From: Phycisphaerales bacterium
Lineage (GTDB): Bacteria > Planctomycetota > Phycisphaerae > Phycisphaerales > JAGLTS01
Direction: 5' to 3'
Assembly: GCA_023135165.1 (NCBI GenBank)
Contig: JAGLTS010000001.1
Coordinates: forward strand, 1-44,081
DNA length: 44,081 nt
This document shows, piece after piece, positions 27,884 through 36,086 of the stretch (position 1 is its first letter; the number at the start of each line of letters is the position of its first letter). The position numbers were made by a program, and so were the translations under genes. The notes beneath the pieces are model-generated. The model had not been told where the DNA came from and did not search any database. It saw nothing but the letters and a program-made list of their open reading frames with translations.

Positions 27884-27931
27884 TGAGCGACAACCCCCAC
27901 GACCCCCCACCTGGCGCACGACAGTCGCTCA
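27884..27931. repeat. Inverted repeat in the leader of small protein copy 2
   Basis: TGAGCGAC (27884-27891) and its exact complement GTCGCTCA (27924-27931) flank 32 bases and end just before the GGAGG of the second small gene. It could fold in the leader RNA and mask translation, or bind a protein. Eight-base arms may also arise by chance. Confidence 0.35.
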
Positions 27932-27946
27932 ACCCGGAGGCCCATG

Positions 27947-28099
27947 ATGGCTTCACATCGTCAATACATCGTTCGGATCAACTGGCACGCAGGGAGCCAC
28001 CTTGTCCAGGTGGGCGCCACGACGCATTCAGAAGCCCACCGGATCATCAAGGCGTATTATCCGGGCTGCACGGTCGACTCGACCCGGCAACTCCGATAG
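27947..28099 (+). CDS. Tandem 50-residue small protein, copy 2
   Basis: Paralogue of the gene at 27652 and exactly the same length. I choose the second of two adjacent ATG codons (27947), because it gives the same six-base spacing from GGAGG and the same length as copy 1; ATG 27944 is possible. The sequence reads QYIVRINWHAGSHLVQV, then SEAHRIIKA, then YYPGCTVDSTRQLR. Invariant between the copies are WHA, S, LV, EA, RI and YPGCTV-S-R. The single Cys41 and the Trp-His pair are candidates for binding or structural roles. A hairpin terminator follows. Function is unknown. Confidence 0.87.
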   Translation: MASHRQYIVRINWHAGSHLVQVGATTHSEAHRIIKAYYPGCTVDSTRQLR

Positions 28100-28211
28100 C
28101 GCCTCACAAGCCGGCCCGGAGGAGGCTGGCTCGCATGGCCGGCGGGCGCGCACCGTCGCGCCCCGGCGGTCAGCCCCTTCACCGCACCCCCACGCCCCCA
28201 CCCGCCGGCCG

Positions 28212-28238
28212 AAGCCCGAGGACAACTGCCTCGGGCTT
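28212..28238 (+). terminator. Terminator after the tandem small-protein genes
   Basis: Ten-base stem AAGCCCGAGG/CCTCGGGCTT with a seven-base loop, followed by a short T stretch. A second GC-rich hairpin (28144-28163, GGGCGCG arms) lies between it and the small gene. Confidence 0.7.
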
Positions 28239-28267
28239 TGTCATGCGCGCGGTGAACCTTACGAAAA

Positions 28268-28295
28268 AAGCCCAGGAAAAGCTATTCCTGGGCTT
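28268..28295 (-). terminator. Intrinsic terminator of the MutL-type membrane operon
   Basis: On the minus strand the stem AAGCCCAGGAA/TTCCTGGGCTT is followed by a six-T run, a canonical intrinsic terminator 33 bases past the last gene of the operon. Its core is nearly the same as the terminators at 3862 and 27228. Confidence 0.88.
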
Positions 28296-28328
28296 CGTGG
28301 TATGTTGCGATTCTAACGACCGCTAGGT

Positions 28329-29555
28329 CTATCCTCCGCCGATTGCGTGCCGATGCAACGGGTCGATCAGCCAGAGCCAGTCGTCGACGAGGAACTCGAC
28401 GCGAATGGCGAGCAGTGCGATTCGGCCCATGACGGTGTAACCGAAGGCTGCGCCGAAGGTGACCATCAGGAACCAGATGCCGAGCTTGGCTGTCTTCCCA
28501 ACGATGCCCTTGTGCTCGATCGAGAAGAAGAAGTAGACCAGCGATGCGAGCACGCCGACGATGATGATGATGTTGCCGAGCGACGACCAGATCGTCAGAT
28601 ACGAATCCGGCATGGCGATGATCTCGCCCGCCTTGTTGTAGATGGCGTTGCTCGTGCTATCAACTGGGAAATAGATCGGCTTGACTGAGTTCTTGATCTG
28701 GCTGAGGAAATCAGCGTGGATGAAGCCGACCATACGCATACCGGCCGTGGTCCCGATGATGAACGCGAGCGGCCAACGGCTGATCCACGCGCCCTTGGGC
28801 GCGAGGCGCCATACGAGCATGATGCCGAGGATCAGCGGGACGAGGTAAAGCCACTCCGTTTCGCCGTCAAGCCCGGGCATTGCCCAGCTCTTGACCATGC
28901 CGGGCCAGAGCTTGCCGAGCAGGTTCGGGACGAGCACATCCCAGAAGCTGACGACCATCCAATAACCTGCCGACACGCCGACGACGACGGACTCGGCGAA
29001 CTTGTAGAAGGGGTTATCGCGATAGAGGAATGAGAAGATCGCCAGTGTGAAGAGCGCGCCGACCCACAAGCCGACCGTTCGTGTCCAGCTGAAGGAATAT
29101 GTTCTGGCATCGGGACCTGCGGCACGGGTCGCCTCGACGTACTCCTTGTACGTGACTTGGTTGTAGGTCGTCCATGTCTTCCGGTCCGGGCTGTCGTCTT
29201 CCTGAGGCAGGGCGATATCGCCTTCCTCCCGTTCCTCCACGGGTTTCCAGACCTTCCTCCACTTCGCCCTGACGGTCGTGTCCTTCCACACAAGTTCGAC
29301 GACCTCGCCATCTGAGCGAGGGGGAAGCGTCATGGTCTCGCCGGATGGATGCACGTAGGTACCAGGGGCTGTCGCCGATCGCGCGACGAGCACCTCGCCG
29401 CCCCAGGGCAGTTCGAGTTCATCGGCCACATAGAAATGGTCGTGCGGCTCCGACTGAACATGCACCTGACCTGCGTGACGTGTCGCTGCATTGATCGCCA
29501 GCAAAGCCGCGCCGAAGATCAGGATGATTGTCCAGATGAGGGTTTCTTTCTTCAT
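28329..29555 (-). CDS. Unknown multi-pass membrane protein (last gene of MutL-type operon)
   Basis: 408 residues. An N-terminal helix (LIWTIILIFGAALLAINA) leads into a soluble region of about 130 residues, probably outside the cytoplasm. About seven hydrophobic helices then fill the C-terminal 250 residues, including FYKFAESVVVGVSAGYWMVV and WPLAFIIGTTAGMRMVGF. I recognise no enzyme motif. The start overlaps the previous gene by four bases (ATGA) and has GGGAGGG six bases upstream, so production in fixed ratio with its neighbour is likely. By position it is a membrane component of the ATPase-associated complex proposed for this operon. Confidence 0.85.
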   Translation of the reverse strand: MKKETLIWTIILIFGAALLAINAATRHAGQVHVQSEPHDHFYVADELELPWGGEVLVARSATAPGTYVHPSGETMTLPPRSDGEVVELVWKDTTVRAKWRKVWKPVEEREEGDIALPQEDDSPDRKTWTTYNQVTYKEYVEATRAAGPDARTYSFSWTRTVGLWVGALFTLAIFSFLYRDNPFYKFAESVVVGVSAGYWMVVSFWDVLVPNLLGKLWPGMVKSWAMPGLDGETEWLYLVPLILGIMLVWRLAPKGAWISRWPLAFIIGTTAGMRMVGFIHADFLSQIKNSVKPIYFPVDSTSNAIYNKAGEIIAMPDSYLTIWSSLGNIIIIVGVLASLVYFFFSIEHKGIVGKTAKLGIWFLMVTFGAAFGYTVMGRIALLAIRVEFLVDDWLWLIDPLHRHAIGGG

Positions 29556-30469
29556 GACGAGCCCTCCCGCTTCTTCTCAACGAAGTAGATCACGTTCGCA
29601 GCGACGATGAGCAGAATGATGAGCAGGTGGCCAAAGAGCTGCGGGCTCATGCGCCGCACGCCTTCGGTGTACCGCTCGTACCGCGTCTGCCACTTGGCAG
29701 CCTCCTTGGGATCATCCGGCACTGGCGGGTTGTACTTCTCATTGACGAGCGCTTCGTACTCAGCAGCGCCCTTGATGGCGCCGAGCAATCCGGGCAACTG
29801 TTGCGGAATGTAGGGATACAGCAGCGGAGCCTGCACGCCGGTGCAACCCGCGACGAGCGTAATGTCATCGGGGTAAGGCGTGACAGCGTACTGGACCCAT
29901 TCCTTCGTTCCGCCGCCGCCCGCGGAGACGTTCGCCATCAGGTCCATCTGTCGGATGTTCTTGACGCCATCCATCATGGGGATGTCGTCGATCGCTGTGC
30001 CCCTGCTGTCGGTCGTATAGAGCTGCCTCATGTTGGTGACGACGACCTTGATGACGCCCTCGGCTCCGGACTTGAACCCGAGGTTGACGTAGTCCTCGCC
30101 GTAGACAAGCGGCGTCACGCCTTCGCGCTCGTTGTACTCCTCGAGGATGACGTTCCTGACCGTGTCATCGATCATCTGCGGACCGAGCGGCCAGAGCGCC
30201 ATGAAGTACAACTTCAGCTTCTTCTCACAGGCGTGGCGTACGAACAGCGTCGCCATCGGCTGAAGCTCGCCCTGGCTGGCGGGGTCGTAGTCAAACGACA
30301 AGAGCACCTTGTCGCCCGGCTCGAGCTTCTCGAACTCATTGAACACGGCCCGCGCCAGATTCGTCGGAGTTTCCGTGAACTTCACCTGCACGAGAATCGG
30401 CACGATCACCGCGAATCCCATCATCAGGAAGACCCATCGCCGATCAAGATTCTTGAAGAACTCAAACAT
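29552..30469 (-). CDS. Unknown membrane-anchored protein of MutL-type operon
   Basis: 305 residues with one transmembrane helix at each end (WVFLMMGFAVIVPILVQV; HLLIILLIVAANVIYFV). The large soluble middle domain has alternating strand/helix character (PGDKVLLSFDYDP, KLYFMALWPLGP, VVVTNMRQLYTTD, DITLVAGCTGVQAPLLYPYI). No catalytic motif is evident. It starts six bases after the previous gene with AGGAG upstream and overlaps the next by four. Both termini and the middle domain would face opposite sides of the membrane, suiting a scaffold or substrate-binding part of a complex (inference). Confidence 0.85.
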   Translation of the reverse strand: MFEFFKNLDRRWVFLMMGFAVIVPILVQVKFTETPTNLARAVFNEFEKLEPGDKVLLSFDYDPASQGELQPMATLFVRHACEKKLKLYFMALWPLGPQMIDDTVRNVILEEYNEREGVTPLVYGEDYVNLGFKSGAEGVIKVVVTNMRQLYTTDSRGTAIDDIPMMDGVKNIRQMDLMANVSAGGGGTKEWVQYAVTPYPDDITLVAGCTGVQAPLLYPYIPQQLPGLLGAIKGAAEYEALVNEKYNPPVPDDPKEAAKWQTRYERYTEGVRRMSPQLFGHLLIILLIVAANVIYFVEKKREGSS

Positions 30470-30475
30470 GGCTTA

Positions 30476-31171
30476 TCAATCTCCTGATCCAAGGTACGAC
30501 CGATCGACCGCCAGAAGCACTTTCAGCGACATCGACGCGATACCGAGCGCGATACCGATCATGATGGCGCGGTTACCCGCCGTATTGAACGTCGTCATGA
30601 TGAAGATCGTGAGGTTCTCAAGCCGCAGACCGGACAGCCTTTCAGGCATCCAGCCGGTCAGCACAACGCCCGCCGCGGTTCGACCCAGCAGGATGATGAA
30701 CGCGGTTCCAAGCAGCAGGATCGCCTCGAAGTTCTTGGCGCGGAACGCACGGAACGCAGCCGACGCGATGTAGAACGCGAGCATCGAGAACATCGTCGCC
30801 GTGAGCGGCTTGAGTGCGTGCTCATACATCCACCAGAACGGGGCACCGGTCTCACGGTAGTTTCCAGACCATGCGAAGCCGGGATAGTTATCGTTCGGAT
30901 GCACACCCATCTTCGACAACCCGATGATGAGCATGAGGATGAACGCGGCGAGCGTGACGCCCGAGAAGGCCCATCCCTTTCCTCTGTCGGACACCTTGCT
31001 CAGGTGAATCTTCAACAGGTTGCCGCCGCCGAGGATCATCGCGAATGATGCGATGATGTCGAACCAGATCAGCGAGATCTCGCCCCAATCCTGCGTGTGC
31101 GGGATGAAGTAGGCGACGACCAGTATGAATCCGCCGGCCGCGGTGATGAAGAGTGGTACGGTTCGTTTCAT
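30476..31171 (-). CDS. Unknown six-helix membrane protein of MutL-type operon
   Basis: 231 residues with about six hydrophobic helices covering most of the chain (PLFITAAGGFILVVAYFI, IIASFAMILGGGNLL, GVTLAAFILMLIIGL, ATMFSMLAFYIASAAF, AILLLGTAFIILLGR, NRAIMIGIALGIASM). AGGAGG lies seven bases before the ATG. No conserved charged pair or known transporter signature is visible. Its place between a lipoprotein-type membrane protein and two further membrane proteins argues for a structural or channel role in one complex. Confidence 0.85.
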   Translation of the reverse strand: MKRTVPLFITAAGGFILVVAYFIPHTQDWGEISLIWFDIIASFAMILGGGNLLKIHLSKVSDRGKGWAFSGVTLAAFILMLIIGLSKMGVHPNDNYPGFAWSGNYRETGAPFWWMYEHALKPLTATMFSMLAFYIASAAFRAFRAKNFEAILLLGTAFIILLGRTAAGVVLTGWMPERLSGLRLENLTIFIMTTFNTAGNRAIMIGIALGIASMSLKVLLAVDRSYLGSGD

Positions 31172-31183
31172 CCACCGGCCTCC

Positions 31184-32644
31184 TTACGCCAGAATCTTGT
31201 CAAGAATGAAGTTAAGCGCATCCCATGCCGCAGGCGATGCGGTGATCGTTGCGACCGTCGCCACAGCGGCGCCGACGAGGAGGCCGATGGCGACGATGAC
31301 CTTGCCCACATCCTGTCCCTTGAGGCTGCCGAGTTGATCCGGCTCGCCCGACAGGTAGGCCGACGCTGCGAAGAACTCCTCGCCGATCAGCGTGTAGTCG
31401 CACGCCGCGACGAAGAACGGGAGCTGTGCGGGCATGGCGGTGCCTGCGACCTGAATGGCGCCGATCGAGTTGCCCGTCTCAGCGAGAATCAGTGACTCGG
31501 CGAAGAACGCGCCCATGTAGAAGCACGCAGCCGGCTTGTCACGCACCATCATGCCTTGCAGGTAGGCCACGTACCCGAACTGATCGTCCGTCACGTAGTA
31601 GATGAGGTTCTCGTTGTAGGCGTCGGGCCTGCCCGCGGCGAGGAACGCAGCCTGCACCGTCTCGCGGGCCGTCGTCATCACGAGCGACCGGCAGTTGGGC
31701 ACTTCGACCTTGGCGTCGTACTCCGCCGCCGTCTTGGAGACGCGGGCGAGCACCGTCATGGCTGCGATCGTCTGGATGTCGTTCATATCCAGAATGCCGG
31801 GGATGAACAGGCACGACCGGCCCATCTCCGTCGCCCGGCCGACCGCCTCGTCCACCGCCTCCAAGCCCGCGATCTTGCGGATCTTGAGCGGCTTGCCGCT
31901 TCTCGCCGCGATGATGAAGTAGATCACCGAGAGGCTGATGATGAGCACGATCACGCACAGCGAGCCGAGTCGGCCGTCGAAGAGTTGAATCCCCGGCGTG
32001 ATCGGATCCGTGACCGCCGACTCAGCCCGCAGCGGCTCGATGCGTTGTGTGGCCGCTAACAGCAAGTCCGCCGCGTTCTCGTCGGCTTCGCCTTCGCCAT
32101 CGGGCTGGGGCACTCTGCCGACGGCGATGATCTTGAAGACGTAACTGATCGGGGAGGTCGGGTGGTCATCCCAGATCTCGCCATCCGAGTCATACACCAT
32201 CTTGCCGACCTGGAACGGTGTATCCGAACCGGCGAGCGTCTCGTCGAGCTTCTTGAGCTCCCGGGCGGTCAGGTGGCGATTGAGCGCATCGACGATGAAC
32301 TTGCCGCCGCGCTTGCCGCCTGTTCTGAACGCATCCTTCGCGGGCACCGCTTCGAGCAACTCGAAGCTCGGCTCAATCATCACGTCGCCGACCTGGGTGA
32401 TCGCCTTGTGGATCTCGAAGACGTCGATGAGCTCGACATCCGCTTCGGTGAGATCCCACGTCAGGTCGATCTTCTCCCCCTTGTCCAGCGGATGGTCCGT
32501 AGCTTTCAGGTTGGCGGGCGTCGGCGGTTGGGTCGGCTCGGTGAGCGCGACCTCCTCCTCCGGCGCATGGCTGCAACCCGTGATGAGCAATCCCATCGTG
32601 AGCGCCAGCAGGAATGGATGTTTCAACAACGACATTGGTCTCAT
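31184..32644 (-). CDS. Lipoprotein-like transmembrane protein with a large conserved cytoplasmic domain
   Basis: 486 residues. A lipoprotein signal ends in LLITGC (Cys24). Residues 42-177 look like a fibronectin III-type domain (PANLKATDHPLDKGEKIDLT). A transmembrane helix follows at 226-246. A well-ordered domain then begins with KPLKIRKIAGLEAVDEAVG and contains GRSCLFIPGILDMNDIQTIA, EVPNCRSLVMTTARETVQAA and FFVAACDYTLIGEEFFAASA. A final helix is near residues 440-470. From memory this resembles a conserved domain of unknown function found next to MutL-type ATPases (perhaps DUF6754), but no search was done. AGGAG lies six bases before the ATG. Confidence 0.85.
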   Translation of the reverse strand: MRPMSLLKHPFLLALTMGLLITGCSHAPEEEVALTEPTQPPTPANLKATDHPLDKGEKIDLTWDLTEADVELIDVFEIHKAITQVGDVMIEPSFELLEAVPAKDAFRTGGKRGGKFIVDALNRHLTARELKKLDETLAGSDTPFQVGKMVYDSDGEIWDDHPTSPISYVFKIIAVGRVPQPDGEGEADENAADLLLAATQRIEPLRAESAVTDPITPGIQLFDGRLGSLCVIVLIISLSVIYFIIAARSGKPLKIRKIAGLEAVDEAVGRATEMGRSCLFIPGILDMNDIQTIAAMTVLARVSKTAAEYDAKVEVPNCRSLVMTTARETVQAAFLAAGRPDAYNENLIYYVTDDQFGYVAYLQGMMVRDKPAACFYMGAFFAESLILAETGNSIGAIQVAGTAMPAQLPFFVAACDYTLIGEEFFAASAYLSGEPDQLGSLKGQDVGKVIVAIGLLVGAAVATVATITASPAAWDALNFILDKILA

Positions 32645-32661
32645 GCCTCGCTCCTTGTGAG

Positions 32662-33789
32662 TCAGGCTTCGATCATTTCCACATTGGCGCGTGGAATGAC
32701 GACACTTTCCCCGGACTTAAGCTTCACTTCAAGCACACGGGCCTTGGAGCCCGAATCGAGCGGCGTCGGCTCGTGCGGCAAGGCCGCAACTTCGCCGATC
32801 AACCCGAAGTACGGATCGCGGATAATCCGCACGGGCCTGCCGATTTCCAGCAGCCCAGAGTAGTGCTCAGATTCGGCTTCGTGAGCTTTCTCTTCTTCGC
32901 TGAGTGGGATGACGATCTCAGGCCTCATGACGCCGGCACGAATCTGCGTCGCGCCGTTCACGGCAGCGAAGTCGCCCTGGCGGTGCCTGAGCAGGTTGAA
33001 CGATCGCTCCGCCATCGCGATGTCGCCGAATCCCTCGGTGATGACGATCGTCAGACCGATCTTCTCGGTTCCAGTGATGGCGACGCCGAGGTCATAGCCG
33101 AGGATCTCCTTGAGATCCTGATCGTCGATGCCGCCAGCGACGACGGCCGCGGCGCCGACGTTGATCGCCTTCGTGATCGCCTCATGCCAGACACGCCCGC
33201 CGCCGACGACGATGCAGCCCTTCATGTCAGCCGTGATCATGTCGGCCGTGAGTTCCTGCTCATGGCTAACTGCCGCCATTTTGATCGTGCCGTGCGTCTC
33301 ACCCCCGATACCGAAGATTCCCTGGACGAACGTGACATCCGCCTCGATGACGACGCCTTCATCCGGGACCACCTCAATGACCGTGCCCTGGAGATACGCC
33401 TTGACTTCAACGGGGATCGGCTCGCCGCGGATGATGACTTGGCCGGTCACGCCTGAGATCGTCTCGATCACGCCGGCGTACTTGGATTTGTAGGTGTTCT
33501 TGAACAGGCCGAAGATGCCCTTGGTCTGGGCAAGCGGTTCGTCGAGTTCGATCCGGTCGCCTTCCTTCTTGAGCATGCACTCGATGATGTCGCCGGGCGG
33601 CATGGAGAGAAGGTTGGAGAGGTTGAGTGGCTCGATGTCACCGGGCATGAAGGTTCGCGCGACGACCTGCTCTGCTTCGACTTGGTCGCCGACCTTGGCG
33701 AGGACCTCGCCCTTGATGGGCAGGATGCGCCGGCAACGGTGCGTTACACGGTTGGTGACTTTCAACCCGGGTGTGTATGCCTGTCCCAT
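32662..33789 (-). CDS. Barrel-sandwich and KOW-like protein of unknown function
   Basis: 375 residues from ATG 33789 (MGQAYTPGLKVTN); the open frame upstream is Arg/Ser-rich and overlaps the ATPase gene, so I exclude it. The first 160 residues contain repeated short beta hairpins of lipoyl/RnfC type (GEVLAKVGDQVEAEQVVA; GDIIECMLKKEGDRIELDEP; GTVIEVVPDEGVVIEA) but no biotin or lipoyl lysine motif. The middle has a Rossmann-like stretch (KGCIVVGGGRVWHEAI). The end resembles a KOW motif (GRPVRIIRDPYFGLIGEV, then SGESVVIPRANVEMIEA). It has no membrane helix or signal. Its place directly after the MutL-type ATPase suggests a cytoplasmic adaptor (inference). Confidence 0.82.
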   Translation of the reverse strand: MGQAYTPGLKVTNRVTHRCRRILPIKGEVLAKVGDQVEAEQVVARTFMPGDIEPLNLSNLLSMPPGDIIECMLKKEGDRIELDEPLAQTKGIFGLFKNTYKSKYAGVIETISGVTGQVIIRGEPIPVEVKAYLQGTVIEVVPDEGVVIEADVTFVQGIFGIGGETHGTIKMAAVSHEQELTADMITADMKGCIVVGGGRVWHEAITKAINVGAAAVVAGGIDDQDLKEILGYDLGVAITGTEKIGLTIVITEGFGDIAMAERSFNLLRHRQGDFAAVNGATQIRAGVMRPEIVIPLSEEEKAHEAESEHYSGLLEIGRPVRIIRDPYFGLIGEVAALPHEPTPLDSGSKARVLEVKLKSGESVVIPRANVEMIEA

Positions 33790-33859
33790 GGGAAATGCCG
33801 AATCCTTGCTCTTGAACAAAGCGGCGGAGCGCCGATCGATCCGCCGTGAGAGATGCGTC

Positions 33860-35683
33860 CTACGCGCCCGCGCTACCCGTCTCCGGATACAAATCCAACG
33901 CCTCGATCCAGCGCTTGATCGTGCGCTGACACGTTGCGCGATCCTCGGGCAGTCGCAGCTCCCTGCCCCGGCCATCCAGGACCAAGCCGACGGTACCGCC
34001 TTTGACCTCGCGTTTCACGCGCTTGCCAAGCCCCGCCCCCATGTCGTACATCTTCGTCGGTTCGACGGTCACCATCGCCGTCTCGCCCAAGCCGAGCGGC
34101 AGGAGCTTGATCTCGCCGTACATGATCTCGCCGGACTCGTTGAGCGTGTCGCCCTCGATCCGGTACGAGAAGCAGGGTTTTCCTTCCTTGCCATGCCCCT
34201 TCGCCGCAACGCACGTGCCGAGGTAGATGAGGCAATCGCGATCAAACACCTCCATCGCGGCCTTGGGATGCACCTGCGCCGTCACGCCGAGATGTGGCAT
34301 CATGAAGATGCTGTCCTTAGCGAGCGTGGTGAAGCCCTCGGGCTGGAAGGCGTCGATGAGCAGCATCGCCGTCTGATTCATCCGCGGTGCGTGGCTGAGC
34401 ACGCCGCCTGATGCGACGAGCAGGTTGAGCTTCATGTTGTTGACGATTGTCTGTCCGCCCGTCTCCTGGCTGAACGTATCGCCGACGCTGCGCTGTTGCT
34501 GGACGCCCTTGAGCGTCGTCGCGAATTCCTTGTGCTGCTGATACGCCAGACGAAGCGCCTCACGCGCGACCGCCTGCTCGAAAATCAGCGCTTCGCGGCT
34601 CTGCGGGATCGTCGTCGGCCGAATCATCTTGTTCTTGACGCGGTTGCGCAGCTCGCGCTCATCCATGTCGAAGTGGACCCAGCGCAGGATGTTCGGCAGC
34701 GTCGCCTCGGCACACACGTTGCTGATCGAGTAGCTCATCCCCAGGTTCGCGGAGACCGTTCGGTTGAACGTGCCGTCGAACACGCTGAAGACGTCGGTGG
34801 TCGCCCCGCCGATGTCGACGCCGACGGCGTGGATGCCCTGGTCTTCAGCGATCGTCTGCAGGATGTTCCCGACGGCGCCGGGCGTGGGCATGATCGGCGC
34901 GTCGGTCCATTCCATCAGCCTGTTGTAGCCGGGGGCATGCGCCATCACGTGTTCGAGGAACACATCATGAATCGCATCGCGAGCCGGGTTGAGGTTCTCG
35001 CGCTCAAGGACCGGGCGGAGATTCGCGACGATCGACAGGTCGACGGACTCGTCGAATGCGTTCTCGATGGTCGGCGCCGCGTCATGGTTGCCCGCATAGA
35101 TGACGGGCATGCGGTACGCGCCGCCAAAGCGAGGCTGCGGCTTGGCGGGTGCGATGAGCTCGGCGATGGCGACGACGTGCTTGGTGTCACCGCCGTCGGT
35201 CCCGCCGGAAATGAGGATCATGTCGGGTCGCAGCTCGCGGATGCGCTGGATCTGCTCGTGAGGCCGGCGCTTGTCGTTGCTTGCGATGACATCCATGACG
35301 ATCGCGCCCGCGCCGAGCGCAGCGCGTTTGGCGCTCGCCGCGGTCATCTCCGCTATGACGCCGGCGACCATCATCTGCAGCCCGCCGCCCGCGCTGGATG
35401 TGGAGATGTAGAGGTCACACCCTTCCGTCTCCGTCGCGGGTTGGATGATTCGGCCGTCGTCGTCCAGGAGTCGCCAATCCGCCAGTTCCTGCACCTCGGT
35501 CACGGAGTTCTGGACGCCGATCGTGACGTCGGCAAACGGTTCTTCAACCGTTGAGGGTGCTTCACCGCGGTGCGTCTGCCGATATGCGCCGTCGACCTTC
35601 TGAATCAGGATCGCCTTGGTCGTCGTGCTGCCGCAGTCCGTGGCGAGGATCACATTCACCTTGTCAGGGTCAATCTTCTTCAT
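33860..35683 (-). CDS. MutL-family ASKHA ATPase (glutamate mutase MutL-like)
   Basis: 607 residues of the family named after clostridial glutamate mutase MutL, an actin/hexokinase-fold ATPase unrelated to mismatch-repair MutL. Phosphate loop 1 is ATDCGSTTTKAIL (Asp16), and phosphate loop 2 is VGVDIGGATTDVF (Asp290). Conserved linkers STSSAGGGLQMMV and ILISGGTDGGDTKHV are present. The start overlaps the upstream gene by 14 bases. Reactivase-like repair of a radical B12 enzyme is the usual guess for the family, but no mutase gene is here; all neighbours are membrane or unknown proteins, so a role powering a membrane complex is more consistent. The mechanism is unknown. Confidence 0.9.
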   Translation of the reverse strand: MKKIDPDKVNVILATDCGSTTTKAILIQKVDGAYRQTHRGEAPSTVEEPFADVTIGVQNSVTEVQELADWRLLDDDGRIIQPATETEGCDLYISTSSAGGGLQMMVAGVIAEMTAASAKRAALGAGAIVMDVIASNDKRRPHEQIQRIRELRPDMILISGGTDGGDTKHVVAIAELIAPAKPQPRFGGAYRMPVIYAGNHDAAPTIENAFDESVDLSIVANLRPVLERENLNPARDAIHDVFLEHVMAHAPGYNRLMEWTDAPIMPTPGAVGNILQTIAEDQGIHAVGVDIGGATTDVFSVFDGTFNRTVSANLGMSYSISNVCAEATLPNILRWVHFDMDERELRNRVKNKMIRPTTIPQSREALIFEQAVAREALRLAYQQHKEFATTLKGVQQQRSVGDTFSQETGGQTIVNNMKLNLLVASGGVLSHAPRMNQTAMLLIDAFQPEGFTTLAKDSIFMMPHLGVTAQVHPKAAMEVFDRDCLIYLGTCVAAKGHGKEGKPCFSYRIEGDTLNESGEIMYGEIKLLPLGLGETAMVTVEPTKMYDMGAGLGKRVKREVKGGTVGLVLDGRGRELRLPEDRATCQRTIKRWIEALDLYPETGSAGA

Positions 35684-36086
35684 GGTCTTCCGTCAGGTCA
35701 TGCCCGGTTCGCTCGGCCTTGTCGCGCTTGGCGGATGCTTTCGCCTCACGCGCACGACGTTCAAACTGGGACTCAAAATGCTCGATTCGCTGGCACAAAT
35801 ACTCGATCGAACCGCGATGCTCAAGAAACGTAGCGAAGTGCTTGTAGTTCTCGTGCGTCTGCTGTCGAGCGATCGCCCACACCCCGGGCGAAAAGACGTG
35901 CATCAGACTCGCCGCCATGTAGTTGAGCGGCCGGGACATTTCCAGGCCGATCAGGGCCGGGGTCATCAGATGACGCTTGGCGACCTGCCTGCACACGGCA
36001 TCCACCGCGGGCTGCTGCTCGGGCGTCGGCTCGGCCGGTCCCGGGGGATCGACCGCGAAGGCGTGCTTGAGCCAACCCTTGTTCAT
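35670..36086 (-). CDS. Unknown 138-residue soluble protein of MutL-type operon
   Basis: A helical soluble protein with a Pro-rich N-terminus. A moderately hydrophobic core (ALIGLEMSRPLNYMAASLMH, VFSPGVWAI) is followed by an amphipathic helix (SIEYLCQRIEHFESQFERRA) and a highly charged C-terminus. GGAGG lies six bases before the ATG. It overlaps both neighbours (ATGA upstream, 14 bases downstream), so it is translated in step with the ATPase and may be its partner. I recognise no named family. Confidence 0.82.
   Translation of the reverse strand: MNKGWLKHAFAVDPPGPAEPTPEQQPAVDAVCRQVAKRHLMTPALIGLEMSRPLNYMAASLMHVFSPGVWAIARQQTHENYKHFATFLEHRGSIEYLCQRIEHFESQFERRAREAKASAKRDKAERTGHDLTEDHEED

Noticed and set aside
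27274..27945. A 223-residue minus-strand protein across the small-gene region
   Set aside because: Most of it is Arg-rich shadow of real genes on either strand; only a short part around 27580-27696 may belong to a split gene.
33860..35683. DNA mismatch repair MutL
   Set aside because: The ATPase motifs are ASKHA phosphate loops, not the GHKL fold of mismatch-repair MutL; only the name is shared.
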